From contig JBBQTD010000016.1 of NCBI GenBank assembly GCA_038234715.1, positions 1-63,135 on the forward strand: 63,135 nucleotides of DNA. Reading direction: 5' to 3'. How positions within the stretch are numbered: the stretch's first letter is position 1; each line of letters starts with the position of its first letter. The position numbers and the translations under genes were made by a program. The stretch is from SZAS-103 sp038234715. GTDB lineage: Bacteria; Pseudomonadota; Gammaproteobacteria; Xanthomonadales; Xanthomonadaceae. The notes below the pieces were generated by a model, which was not told the DNA's origin, ran no database searches, and saw nothing but the letters and a program-made list of their open reading frames with translations. Positions 34,928 to 43,922 of the stretch are shown one piece after another.

Positions 34928-36319
34928 ATGGATGCGTTGACCAGAGTTGTCCTGACTGTTGCCTTGGCTGTTTCTCCATGCGGACCGGCCTACTGCGAAC
35001 TGACCCCGGATCTGGATGCCTCGCAGCCGCCCACCACGCTGCAGCTGCTGACCCGCCGCATTGAGTCGGCGACGCTCGGAAGTTCCGAACTGGCCCTCGC
35101 ATATAGAAAGCGCGGCGAGATCCATATCCTGTCGAGCGAGTTTGTTCTCGCGATCAAGGATCTCGATCAGTCGATCCGACTCGAGCCGACGACAAGTCGC
35201 AGCTATTTCGATCGCGGAAGTGCGTACTACGACAACAAGGATTACCCGCATGCGATCCTGGACTTCGATCAGGCGATTCGGCTCGGGCCGGTAAGCGGAG
35301 CCGCCTACTTCAACAGGGGGCTTGCCTATCAGGACAGCGGGCAACCTGCAAAATCGATCCTCGATTTCGATGAGGCGATACGGCTGAATCCGGGAGACGT
35401 GGAAGCTCTGTTCAAACGCGGAGTATCGCTCCTGGACGAGAAGGACTTCGTGCATGCTCTCCAGGACTTCGACCGGGAGATTTCCCTGAAGCCGGGTGAT
35501 GCAGGCGCGTTCATGTATCGAGCGATCGCGAAAAGGGCGAGCGGCGATTTCGATGGATCGATCAAGGACGATGATGAGGCTATTCGCCTGGGATTGAGAC
35601 TTCCAGGTACTTACGGTGGACGTGGCATGGCTTACCTCGACAAGCATGATTACGCAAACGCAATCGCGGATTTCAGCGAGTCGATTCGCCTAGACCCGAA
35701 CTACCAGATCGGATTTCGGCGGCGTGGCATCGCATACGCTGGCATGAAGGACTACGACCGTGCGATCGCCGACTATTCCGAAGCAATCCGCTTGAAGCCA
35801 GATGACGAAAGAGCCTTGATCGACAGAGGGGTGTCCTTCGACCACAAGCACGATTTCGCACACGCGATCTCCGACTACGACAAAGCGATCGAGCTGGTGC
35901 CGAATGACGCACAGGCATTTGTTCATCGAGCACTTGCCTTCGACCACCAGCAGGATTTCGCCCACGCGATTGCCGACTACGACAAAGCCATCGCACTCCG
36001 GCCGGATTCTGCCGTGGCTCTCAACAACCGATGCTGGACGCGCGCCGAAGCCAATATCGAACTCGAGCCCGCGCTCGCCGATTGCACCGAGGCCCATCGT
36101 CTGGCCCCTGACAAGGACTCGCCGCTGGGCAGCATCGGGTTTGTCTATTTCCGCATGGGAAACTTCGACAAGGCCGTCGCAAGCCAGGACGCCGCGCTTG
36201 CGATCAATCCGACATCCGCTGACGCGCTTTACATGCGCGGCATGGCCAGGAAGCGCAATGGAGACGCCGCTGGCGGTGCTGCTGATATCGCTGCGGCGAA
36301 GTCGATCATCCGAGCATAG
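34928..36319 (+). CDS. Exported TPR-repeat protein
   Basis: A 463-residue precursor: signal peptide (MDALTRVVLTVALAVSPCGP), then about 11 tetratricopeptide repeats of 34 residues, with nearly identical helices such as YPHAILDFDQAIRLGP, YDRAIADYSEAIRLKPDD and FAHAIADYDKAIALRPDS. Such solenoids mediate protein-protein contacts; no catalytic domain is present. The near-identity of neighbouring units suggests recent internal duplication. It follows the isoaspartyl peptidase gene by 74 bp and precedes array 3. Confidence 0.88.
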   Translation: MDALTRVVLTVALAVSPCGPAYCELTPDLDASQPPTTLQLLTRRIESATLGSSELALAYRKRGEIHILSSEFVLAIKDLDQSIRLEPTTSRSYFDRGSAYYDNKDYPHAILDFDQAIRLGPVSGAAYFNRGLAYQDSGQPAKSILDFDEAIRLNPGDVEALFKRGVSLLDEKDFVHALQDFDREISLKPGDAGAFMYRAIAKRASGDFDGSIKDDDEAIRLGLRLPGTYGGRGMAYLDKHDYANAIADFSESIRLDPNYQIGFRRRGIAYAGMKDYDRAIADYSEAIRLKPDDERALIDRGVSFDHKHDFAHAISDYDKAIELVPNDAQAFVHRALAFDHQQDFAHAIADYDKAIALRPDSAVALNNRCWTRAEANIELEPALADCTEAHRLAPDKDSPLGSIGFVYFRMGNFDKAVASQDAALAINPTSADALYMRGMARKRNGDAAGGAADIAAAKSIIRA

Positions 36320-36880
36320 CGGATGACTATGCGCCATACGGAATTCCGCCCTGAATCGATCCAGCATCAGTGTCAATTCGAATGCAACATCGCATCGCAC
36401 GGCTACCCGATTCGCACAGGCGGGCGAGATGGCGGCCTTGCAGGGTCCTGCATGTTGTACTTCACGGAGACGCGGTGACGGTCATCTGATGTAGGCGCCT
36501 GGGATCGCCCCCAGCATCGCCCATCAATTTGCGATTGCGGCATGCACTTGCGTCGCAACAACGGGAATCGCAAGCAGCGATGCAGCGCCCGGTTTCGGCT
36601 AGCTATCGAGCCGTTCCGCACGGATGGATCACGCATCCGTCCAGACCTCCCGGCTGGTCAATGCAAACGTGCGGGGTTCCATGCAACAACGCCCGCAGGC
36701 GGTGTGGATCCCCTGCGTTTCCGACCGAATCGCGAACCGTTCCACCCGACAATCCTGCGGATCCATATGGATCCCGGAAATTGCTGCATGTTTCTCCATG
36801 TTTTCCGACGGAATCCCTTGGAAATCCGCCGGAAATCGTGGCGTGTTGATGAACTCCCCAGGATTGTTGTATGGATTTTC
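36320..36880. other. Gene-free stretch with scattered GGAAATCC/GGATCC motifs
   Basis: No frame resembles a protein. The motifs GGAATCCC, GGAAATCCGCC and GGAAATCG near 36810-36837 resemble the core of array 3 downstream and may be decayed units. Base composition is less GC-rich than the flanking genes. Confidence 0.45.
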
Positions 36881-37061
36881 CCGGGAAACGTACAACACGT
36901 GTGAAAATCTTGTCAGCACACGTGGAAATCCCATCAACACGCGTGGAAATCTTGTGAGCACACGTGAAAATCCCATCAACACGCGTGGAAATCTTGTCAG
37001 CACACGTGGAAATCTTGTCAACACGCGAGGAAATCCGACGGATTTCCAACGGAATCCGGCG
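36881..37061. repeat. 21-bp-phased repeat array 3 (core CACGCGTGGAAATC)
   Basis: AAATC recurs at 36905, 36926, 36947, 36968, 36989, 37010 and 37031, exactly 21 bp apart, with GAATC continuing the phase at 37052. Units alternate CACACGTGGAAATCCCATCAA-like and CACGCGTGGAAATCTTGTCAG-like forms. CACGCGTG is a perfect 8-bp palindrome. Phase decays beyond 37061, though GGAAATC motifs continue to about 37151. Confidence 0.85.
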
Positions 37062-37464
37062 GACGCGCTAGCGATCCGTACAGATTTTTTGCGATTCCGA
37101 CAGGAAATCGCGCCGTTCCGTCGGACAAAGAAGAAAATCCGACGGGAAATCTCAGGTCAGGACCAAGTCGCGCGCTTGAATGCATCAGGTACGGGAAGGC
37201 TCAATGAGGGCAGCCAAGGAGAACTCTTGCAATCACCCTTCAACTGATTGCTGGATTGCGAATCCTGACGCTCGACATCACGAACCGCAGCGTTGTGTGT
37301 GCTCGGCTTACGTCGGCTGCGCGATCGGCACAAAGAGCGCATTGGGATGCGGCGCAAGACGCAATGGATCGGGCGCGCTTGCAGCGTCCTTCGGCAGTTG
37401 AGCAGCGCATCGGGAAAACCGGACGTTCCCCGCCCGCCTTGCAGCGGGCGAGGAGATACAAGGT
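37062..37464. other. Gene-free stretch after array 3
   Basis: Contains degenerate GGAAATC motifs up to about 37151 and then GC-rich sequence with no recognisable gene. A hairpin CGCCCGC-CTTGCA-GCGGGCG (about 37432-37451) lies just after the 3' end of the GST gene (which reads leftwards) and may act in its transcript end, but no T-run follows. Confidence 0.45.
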
Positions 37465-38112
37465 TCAGGCCGCTGCTTTCTGCGCCTTCATGCCGTTCCA
37501 CATCGGCACGAACTCGGCCATCACCTTCGCGTAGGACGGGCGCTGTTGCGCGCGCTCCCAATAGGCCTTGAGGTTCGGGTAGGCGTCGAATGGCATCACG
37601 TCCTGCGCGTAGAACAGCGGTGGAATCGTCGCGCAGTCGGCCATGCTGAAATTCTCTCCGCAAATGTAGGGCTGCTTGGCCAGGCGCGCATCGAGCGCCT
37701 TGTAGGTCGTCGCGATGTGCTTGCGCGCCTTTGCCTCGGCCGCATCGTCCTGCGGGCGGAAACCGAACTTCATGAACAACAGCGAGACCACCGGATCGTT
37801 GAGGTAGAAGTCGGTCATGCGATCCATGAAGCGCACCTGGCGCGCTTCGTTGCGGCCTTCCGGAATCAGCTGCGCGGTATCGGGAAAATTGTCTTCCAGG
37901 TACTCGATGATGATCGTCGACTCGGGCACCGCGTAGTCCTCGCGGGGCTTGAAGAACGGCAGCTTGCCGATCGGGTAGACGGTCTCGAACGCATCGCGGC
38001 TGCTCGGGTCCATCAGGCTGACCACCTGCGGTTCGAAGGCGATGCCTTTTTCGTTGAACGCGATCATGGCCTTCTGCGAATAGGTGGACATCGGGTTGTA
38101 GTAAAGCTTCAT
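37465..38112 (-). CDS. Glutathione S-transferase family protein
   Basis: A 215-residue GST: thioredoxin-like N domain (MKLYYNPMSTYSQKAMIAFN, with Ser/Tyr near the glutathione site; LPFFKPREDYAVPESTIIIE) and an all-helical C domain (ICGENFSMADCATIPPLFYA, the conserved N-capping Asp). The start MKLYYNP is preferred over a frame nine codons longer. It is the third gene of an arsR-SRPBCC-GST group, all read leftwards, so it is probably controlled by the ArsR repressor. Confidence 0.9.
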   Translation of the reverse strand: MKLYYNPMSTYSQKAMIAFNEKGIAFEPQVVSLMDPSSRDAFETVYPIGKLPFFKPREDYAVPESTIIIEYLEDNFPDTAQLIPEGRNEARQVRFMDRMTDFYLNDPVVSLLFMKFGFRPQDDAAEAKARKHIATTYKALDARLAKQPYICGENFSMADCATIPPLFYAQDVMPFDAYPNLKAYWERAQQRPSYAKVMAEFVPMWNGMKAQKAAA

Positions 38113-38190
38113 GGCGAGCTCCGTGGTGGGTGGATGCAACTGTGGGGAAGCGATTCGAGCGTTGCCGGCGCTGGTTCCGGCATTACGGCT

Positions 38191-38613
38191 TCATGCAGCC
38201 AGCGCCGGGCCGAGCTTGGCCAGGCAACCGGTCCAGCCGTGTTCGTGGCGGTTGCGGGTTTCTTCATCGAGGAAGTTGCTGTGGGTCAGGGTGAGGTCGG
38301 TGCCGCCCGCTTCCGACGGCTTGAGGTCCACGCGAACGCGGGTGGGCGCTGGCGAGCCTTCCCACGCCCAGGTGAACTCGATCTTTTCGTTGTCCCGGAT
38401 GTCGATGTATTCGCCACCGACGATGTGCTGCTTGCCATCGGGCGCCTGCATCACGATCCGGTAACGACCGCCCGGCCGCGCATCGGCACTCGCTTCGTGC
38501 ACATGCATGTCGCCGGGCGCGAACCAGCGCCGGATGACTGCCGGGTCGCACCACGCTGCAAACACGCGTGCAACCGGAGCTTCGATGTGGCGATTCATGA
38601 CGAGCTGTTGCAT
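38191..38613 (-). CDS. SRPBCC/AHSA1-type ligand-binding protein
   Basis: A 140-residue protein of the START-like AHSA1 family: VMNRHIEAPVARVFAAWCDP, IRRWFAPG, GGEYIDIRDNEKIEFTWAWE and NRHEHGWTGCLAKL. Such small proteins hold hydrophobic ligands and often sit in two- or three-gene units with an ArsR repressor, as here. It starts 24 bp after the regulator stop. Ligand unknown. Confidence 0.9.
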   Translation of the reverse strand: MQQLVMNRHIEAPVARVFAAWCDPAVIRRWFAPGDMHVHEASADARPGGRYRIVMQAPDGKQHIVGGEYIDIRDNEKIEFTWAWEGSPAPTRVRVDLKPSEAGGTDLTLTHSNFLDEETRNRHEHGWTGCLAKLGPALAA

Positions 38614-38637
38614 GGGCGTTGCCTCCTTGATCGGGTG

Positions 38638-39009
38638 TCAGAAAGGATCGTTGTCGCCGCGCATCGCGGGCGGGTCCATGGCCGCGGCCAGCGCATCCAG
38701 CCGCGAATTCCAGAAATTGCGATAGATCGAAATCCAGTCCAGCGCGCCAGCCAGTGCCTCCGGTCGCAACGAGCAGTAGTGGGTGCGCCCGTCGACCCGT
38801 CGCCGCACCAGCCCCGCCTTCTCGAGCACCTGCAGGTGCTTGGAGACCGCCGCCAGCGAGATGTTGAACGGCGCCGCCAACTCGCTGACGGTCTGTTCCC
38901 GTTCGGCCAGCTGGTGCACCAGCCGCCGGCGCGTGCCGTCGGCCAATGCAAGGAAGACCTGGTTCAGCGGATCCTGCGGGTTCGGTGGGTCAGGCTCTAA
39001 TTCAATCAT
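38638..39009 (-). CDS. ArsR-family transcriptional regulator
   Basis: A 123-residue winged-helix regulator: NQVFLALADGTRRRLVHQLA, TVSELAAPFNISLAAVSKHL (recognition helix), VLEKAGLVRRRVDGRTHYCS and a C-terminal helix with WISIYRNFWNSRLDAL. The metal-binding Cys pair of classical ArsR is missing, so it belongs to the SRPBCC-linked subgroup. It heads the operon and has palindromes just upstream. Confidence 0.92.
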   Translation of the reverse strand: MIELEPDPPNPQDPLNQVFLALADGTRRRLVHQLAEREQTVSELAAPFNISLAAVSKHLQVLEKAGLVRRRVDGRTHYCSLRPEALAGALDWISIYRNFWNSRLDALAAAMDPPAMRGDNDPF

Positions 39010-39042
39010 CTGGTTGAATATTGCCGGACTGGAAGATGAAGA

Positions 39043-39058
39043 TCAACCGTTCGGTTGA
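39043..39058. promoter_or_regulatory. Palindrome upstream of arsR: likely operator
   Basis: TCAACCGTTCGGTTGA is a 7+7 bp perfect inverted repeat with a two-base centre, 34 bp upstream of the arsR start. A second, looser repeat TTCAA-N8-TTGAA overlaps the start region (39001-39018). The spacing and TCAAC/GTTGA half-sites suit an ArsR dimer that represses its own operon. Confidence 0.6.
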
Positions 39059-39172
39059 ATATGTTCAGCTTTCAGTCAGTTTTGCGCGTCAATTCGGGCG
39101 GCGACCCGAAGTGCGCGGCCATCCAGCGCAAGCGACGCAATACCGACTGGTCGCTTCTGAGCTGCGGTTCGC

Positions 39173-41188
39173 TCATTTCGGTGACGCTGCTGCACCATTG
39201 GCTGGCGAGCCGTAATCCGCAGGTGCGATGAGAGCTCGGTCGTGGTCTGCGATATGCCGTGCCCTTGCCTGCAGCCCCGCAAAGTCATCCGGATTGACCG
39301 AACACAGGCGCAGCAACAGCGGCGGAAAGGCGCTCCGCATCGCTGCGGCACGTGTCGGATCCGTGGTCAGTAGTTCTGCTGTGGCCAACGCGCCGGTCAT
39401 CTGGTCATCGCCGGCACCAATGACACCCAATCCGTACCACGCGTCAGCCCGATCAGGATTCACCCAGATTGCGTGCAGGAAAAAGTTCCTCGCCTCCGCG
39501 CGCTGCCCGCCGACCAGGCTCAGCCAGCCGAGTTCGTAGGCCGATTCGTCATCGTAGGGATTGTGTCTGAGCACCTGCCGAAGCTCGGTGAGGAGCCCCT
39601 GCCGTTTCGCCTCGATAAAACTGACCGGGGACAGGCCCGCGGCGAAGCTGACGAACGCTGGCTGGAATGCGCTTGGCGGGGCAGGTGCGTGCGCCGGAGC
39701 GTCCGTGTGCAGGTTGGTGATCGCCCTTTGCCATTCGGAGCGGTCGTCCGTCGCGATGGCCAGCGCGGCAGCCGTGACATAGCCGTCGGTCTCTGCCTCG
39801 CTCTGTTCCAGGACCGGATTTCCCGCCACATAGGGATCCGCCGCGGGCGCTGCTGGCGCGCCTGCTGGTTCTTGCACCGCAGTTGGTTTCGAATCCGTTG
39901 CCGATGAATTCCGAAAGACCCCGCTGTAACTACCTGCGAAGAACACCACCACCAGCGTCGCAACAACCAGCGCCATGGCACGAAGATTCGGTGACGCCGA
40001 GCGCTGCACGGGCTGTTGAGGCCGGTTTGCTGCAGGCAGCTGTCTTGCTGGTGGGAACGCGCGCTCGGGCTGGACAAACGGAGGCACGATCCACCTCACG
40101 GGATCGGCCGGCGCGTCCCCGACAGGAACATCCGCTTCGTCTGCTGTATCGGGGAACAACAATGCGCGCTCACACGCCGCGCACGGCAGGTCTGCAAAAT
40201 GATGGTGTCTGGTGTTCACCTGGCACACGACCACGCAATTGTTCGACGGTATCGCATAGAACGGCAGCCAGGTCGCCCATTCCTGTGCCTGCGGTCGCGC
40301 GCTTGCTTTACCTGCGAATGCCCGATCGAACAGCGATCTGAGTTCCTTCGGCATTGCCAGATGTCCGCTGCCGGGACTCGGCTCCAGGTCCGGGTTGGGG
40401 ATCGATCCATACGCATAGAAGTTCCCGGCAATGCGGCCCGGGATGTCGGCAGGGACTGCGTCGTCAGTTGGTATTCCGTTGAATGGATGCATTCCGAAGT
40501 TCAGCAACTCGAAGACCAGGACGGCCAGCGCGAACCGATCCTGCGATTCCTCGTTGTCGCGGGGGATCGGCTGGTTCTGGAACTCCGGCGCCAGATAGTT
40601 GGCGGCGTTTGGTTCGGCCATGTCAGGAGCGGCGGCGAAGCGTTCGTTGTCGGCGCGGATGCTGAAGCGCTCGCAATCGATGACCGCCAGGTGCAGCGAT
40701 TGACGGTAGAAACGCAGCTTGGACGGGGCGAGGTGAACCACCCGGTGGCCCTGTTCGTGCAGTTCGTTGATCGCGACCGCGAGGTGCGCGGCAAGATTGA
40801 TCTTCGCTCCCAGACTGGTCGGCAGCCCTTCGGCGCGCGCCTGCTCTTCCTGCAGCACGCATTCGAGCGGGCTCGTGGTCTGCATGTCGACCGCGGGCAT
40901 GAGAAAGCCCTTGAATCGGCCCGACGTGTCGTGCAGCGAGGCAACGGGCCAGGCCATCAGCACGAAACGCTCGCCGTCCTCGACGATGAAGGGCAAAGCG
41001 GGAGGCCGCTTCAGCATCGCCAGGACCTTGCGCTCGCAGACCGCGAGATCGGAGCTGCCGTCATGGATCCTGGCGACGACCTCGCGCGACAGCGGCACGC
41101 TGTAGACCCCGTCGCCGCCGCCGGCGACCAGTCGTCCAATCCGGTAATCGCGCCCTCGCGGGCTCCAGAAGATGTCGCCTTCAGACAT
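39173..41188 (-). CDS. YegI-like membrane pseudokinase with TPR-like C-terminal part
   Basis: The 671-residue product starts with a protein-kinase-like domain (about 1-300): glycine loop GRLVAGGGDGVYSV, RVVHLAPSKLRFY where active relatives carry D-L-K-P-x-N, and VIDCERFSI in place of the Mg-binding D-x-D/DFG-like motif. A Cys/His zinc motif follows (CQVNTRHHHFADLPCAAC), then a membrane segment (ALVVATLVVVFFAGSYSGV, about 450-468) and a C-terminal helical repeat region with TPR features. Catalytic residues appear lost. Start chosen at MSEGDIFWSP; the longer frame has no match. Confidence 0.75.
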   Translation of the reverse strand: MSEGDIFWSPRGRDYRIGRLVAGGGDGVYSVPLSREVVARIHDGSSDLAVCERKVLAMLKRPPALPFIVEDGERFVLMAWPVASLHDTSGRFKGFLMPAVDMQTTSPLECVLQEEQARAEGLPTSLGAKINLAAHLAVAINELHEQGHRVVHLAPSKLRFYRQSLHLAVIDCERFSIRADNERFAAAPDMAEPNAANYLAPEFQNQPIPRDNEESQDRFALAVLVFELLNFGMHPFNGIPTDDAVPADIPGRIAGNFYAYGSIPNPDLEPSPGSGHLAMPKELRSLFDRAFAGKASARPQAQEWATWLPFYAIPSNNCVVVCQVNTRHHHFADLPCAACERALLFPDTADEADVPVGDAPADPVRWIVPPFVQPERAFPPARQLPAANRPQQPVQRSASPNLRAMALVVATLVVVFFAGSYSGVFRNSSATDSKPTAVQEPAGAPAAPAADPYVAGNPVLEQSEAETDGYVTAAALAIATDDRSEWQRAITNLHTDAPAHAPAPPSAFQPAFVSFAAGLSPVSFIEAKRQGLLTELRQVLRHNPYDDESAYELGWLSLVGGQRAEARNFFLHAIWVNPDRADAWYGLGVIGAGDDQMTGALATAELLTTDPTRAAAMRSAFPPLLLRLCSVNPDDFAGLQARARHIADHDRALIAPADYGSPANGAAASPK

Positions 41189-41493
41189 AGTGGAGTTTCG
41201 TCCTTTACGGTGTCTCGTGGCCGGTGGGGATAGGTGAGGCGGGCGCGCGTTTCCCCGCCCGTGCGCGAGGTTCTGCACTTTACTCGCCTGCGGGCCAGCC
41301 TCGCTGCTGGAACAAGGAAGCGCATTCCCCGGTAGTCCGTGAGGTGTTCGGGTTCGGAGGGATGCAATAGACTTCGGGTCGCCTCTTGTATTCACTGAAG
41401 CTTCGGTGTCGACTCCTCGACTCACACATGAATCCGACGGAGAGGTCGGATTGCAAACCCTGACTTTCGAGTGCCATCGCATGGAGCAATGCC
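41189..41493. other. Divergent gap between the YegI-like gene and a small membrane protein gene
   Basis: About 300 bp with no recognisable gene. GGCGGGCGCGCGTTTCCCCG and the following GCCCGTGCGCG form an imperfect hairpin near 41231-41261. No clear promoter motif is seen in either direction. Confidence 0.4.
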
Positions 41494-41829
41494 ATGTTCA
41501 TGCTTGCTTCCATCGCGGCTATCGTCATCTTCGCCTGGATGTCGTACCGGCTGTTGCCGGTCTCGACCGACGCACCGCAGGGCCTCGGCCTGATCGCGCT
41601 GTGCCTGCTGCTGATCGCGTTCGGCGCGTTCTTCATGTACCTGGCCTACGTCGATCTTCTGGTCGGCGAGTTGATCGAACAGTCGAGGCATTCGCACCGC
41701 CTCATCGCGCGCAGCGCGGAGCCGGGGCACTTCTGGCTGGGCATCGCAGGGCGCTTCCTCGTCGGTTCATATCTGGTCGGCAGTGCGATCGTGCTTCCTT
41801 TTTTGCAGCGGCGCGATAGTGGCGAATAG
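41494..41829 (+). CDS. Small membrane protein of unknown function
   Basis: A 111-residue protein with three likely membrane segments (FMLASIAAIVIFAWMSYRLL, LGLIALCLLLIAFGAFFMYL, and a C-terminal LGIAGRFLVGSYLVGSAIVL). I recognise no family. It lies 33 bp before the TrmY-like gene on the same strand and may share its transcript. Confidence 0.6.
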   Translation: MFMLASIAAIVIFAWMSYRLLPVSTDAPQGLGLIALCLLLIAFGAFFMYLAYVDLLVGELIEQSRHSHRLIARSAEPGHFWLGIAGRFLVGSYLVGSAIVLPFLQRRDSGE

Positions 41830-41862
41830 AAAAAAAGGTTGACACCATTGCCCCTTTCTCCA

Positions 41863-42456
41863 ATGCGAACCTTTGTACTCAGAGCGCGGGCGGCACCCAC
41901 GGACAGCCAGAAGCTGCTGGCGTCCGTCGGCACCCAGGCCCATGCCGAAATCCTGGCGCACACGCTGATGAATGCGATCTTCGTGGCGCAGTCGCATCGT
42001 GCGGATGTGACGGTTCATCTGGTGCTGGAGAGCACCGAGAACTACTCCCGCACGATCCGCTTCGATGTCAACGCAATGCGTGACATCGGGGGCTTCCACG
42101 AGCAGGCGCTGCTGGGCAAGGTCGCCAAGGCGCTGGACGCTTCCCGGGGCATGGGCAAAGCGGAGACACGCCCGGTGGAATCAGGAGTTACGGTGCGCAC
42201 GTTGAGCTTCGAGCGGGTGGTGCAGGAGCTGGCCGAAGATCATCAGCTGTTCGTGATGGACCCGAAAGGCACCTCGATGCGTGAGCAGGTATTCCAGGGC
42301 AATCCCTGCTTCGTGCTGACCGACCATATCCCGATGCCAAAAAAGACCTTCCACACGCTCGAACACCTGGGTGCGAAGAAAATCACGCTGGGATCGCAAA
42401 TGCTGTTTGCCTCGCAATGCGTCGTTTTGATACACCATGAGCTCGATCAAAGATAA
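41863..42456 (+). CDS. trmY: TrmY-like tRNA pseudouridine-N1 methyltransferase homologue (SPOUT)
   Basis: A 197-residue protein that fits the TrmY family (archaeal m1-pseudouridine-54 methyltransferase), with scattered bacterial members: MRTFVLRARAAPTDSQKLLA, AHTLMNAIFVAQSHRADVTV, the SAM-knot region FVLTDHIPMPKKTFHTLEHL and KITLGSQMLFASQCVVLIHH. Start MRTFVL is chosen over a TTG eight codons upstream. tRNA 54 modification of this type is not usual in bacteria, so the true substrate is open. Confidence 0.75.
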   Translation: MRTFVLRARAAPTDSQKLLASVGTQAHAEILAHTLMNAIFVAQSHRADVTVHLVLESTENYSRTIRFDVNAMRDIGGFHEQALLGKVAKALDASRGMGKAETRPVESGVTVRTLSFERVVQELAEDHQLFVMDPKGTSMREQVFQGNPCFVLTDHIPMPKKTFHTLEHLGAKKITLGSQMLFASQCVVLIHHELDQR

Positions 42457-42563
42457 TGCTCGCATTCTTGAAGGAAACATCCCACCCGCGACCGCGTCCG
42501 CTTGGACCTTCCAGAAGACCACGACCGGCCCCTTGATCCATCGGAATGGCCCCGCTGCATTTT

Positions 42564-43922
42564 TCAGGCTGGACCGTGCTTGTCTTCCTTGTCGCCGTGC
42601 TTGTCTGCGTGGTCGTCCCCGTGCCCGTGGCCCTTGTCGTGGCCTTCGTGGTCTTTGTCTTTCTTTTCGTATTCGTGACCGCGGTCGTGCCCGTCGTGGC
42701 GGTCTTCGTGATGGTCGTGTCCGTAGGCGTGCCCATGCCCATGCCCATGCCCGTGTTCGTACGCGTCGCGATACTCCGCACGGTTCGTCCGCTCATCCCA
42801 GCGCACGCGCTCGTCGCGGTCGATCGCAACGGCATGGCCCCAGCGTCCATACGTGCTGACGAATCCACCCTTGAAGGCCAGCAACTGCGGCGAACCTGGA
42901 CGCACGCCATAGCCCATCTCCACCGCATTCCATCCGCCGCTGCGATTGCGCTCGTAGCGATCCACCACTTCGCCGCAAGGCCGGCCGATCGAATGCGCAA
43001 ACGCGCAGGCGTAGTACGCATCGCCTGGCGTCCAGTGCCGGGTCACGAGCAGATCCACCATCAGCGGACGCGGCGCACCGTAGTAAGTCACCATCTCGTT
43101 GACGAACGGTTCGCGGTACCGCACGCCGTAGTCGTTGACTTCCACCAACCGATGATCGACCCACGCGTCTCCGCTGTTGACCGAATAGGCGCCGCTGGCG
43201 ACAGCGACGGCGGCGGGAGCGCCCGCCGGCTGATTATTCCATTCGACATGTTCGTTGCTCGCAACCGAAACAGGATGTCCCCAGCGGCCGTAGCTCGCTG
43301 CGAAGCCCTGCTTGAACGCCACGAACTGCGGCGATGTCGGCTGGACGCCATAGGACTGCTCTACCGCGCCCCATCCGCCTGACGGGTTGCGCTCGTAACG
43401 CTGCACGACTTCGGCGCAGGGCCGACCCATGGCATGCGCGAACCCGCACGCGTAATACACGTCGGCCGGCGCCCATCGCCGCGTACCGAGCAACTCGACC
43501 ACGAACGGACGCGGCGCTCCATAGTAAGTGACCACTTCGTTGACGAACGGCTCGCGGTAACGCACGCCGTAGTCGTTGACTTCACCCAACCGCGAGCTGA
43601 TCCAGCCGTCTTCCGAGCGGGCGACAAAAACACCGCGTGCATGCCCGTACCACACCACGCTTTCACGCCCGCGTTCCGAGTAGCCGGCGTAACGGTAATG
43701 ACCGTAGGCATGGCCATGTCCACGCTCGTGATTTTCATGGCCGTAAGCGTGCCCGTAAGCGTGCCCGTAAGCGTGTCCGTGCCCACGCTCACGCTCATGC
43801 TCGTGCTTGTGCTCCTTATGTTCCTTGTGCCCATGGCCGCCATGGTCGTGATCGGCGTGGGCTTTGCCGGCCATTCCGAGCGCCAGCGTGATGGCGAGTC
43901 CGAGGTTGACGGTAGTACGCAT
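42564..43922 (-). CDS. Exported His-rich protein with a duplicated ~110-residue domain
   Basis: The 452-residue precursor has a signal peptide (MRTTVNLGLAITLALGMAGK) followed by a His/Gly-rich stretch (HDHGGHGHKEHKEHKHEHE; repeats of HAYG), two copies of an unrecognised domain (each with VNDYGVRYREPFVNE, VTYYGAPRP, YYACxFAHxxGRPCxEVV and GRWGH), and a second His/Asp-rich tail (HGHGHGHGHAYGHDHHED). The Cys in each copy are conserved. Metal binding (zinc, nickel or copper) in the periplasm is likely. Start supported by AAGGAAG; a frame reaching to 44405 has no support. Confidence 0.7.
   Translation of the reverse strand: MRTTVNLGLAITLALGMAGKAHADHDHGGHGHKEHKEHKHEHERERGHGHAYGHAYGHAYGHENHERGHGHAYGHYRYAGYSERGRESVVWYGHARGVFVARSEDGWISSRLGEVNDYGVRYREPFVNEVVTYYGAPRPFVVELLGTRRWAPADVYYACGFAHAMGRPCAEVVQRYERNPSGGWGAVEQSYGVQPTSPQFVAFKQGFAASYGRWGHPVSVASNEHVEWNNQPAGAPAAVAVASGAYSVNSGDAWVDHRLVEVNDYGVRYREPFVNEMVTYYGAPRPLMVDLLVTRHWTPGDAYYACAFAHSIGRPCGEVVDRYERNRSGGWNAVEMGYGVRPGSPQLLAFKGGFVSTYGRWGHAVAIDRDERVRWDERTNRAEYRDAYEHGHGHGHGHAYGHDHHEDRHDGHDRGHEYEKKDKDHEGHDKGHGHGDDHADKHGDKEDKHGPA

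Noticed and set aside
36542..37247. ORFs over array 3
   Set aside because: Same periodicity artefact; no start signals or homology.
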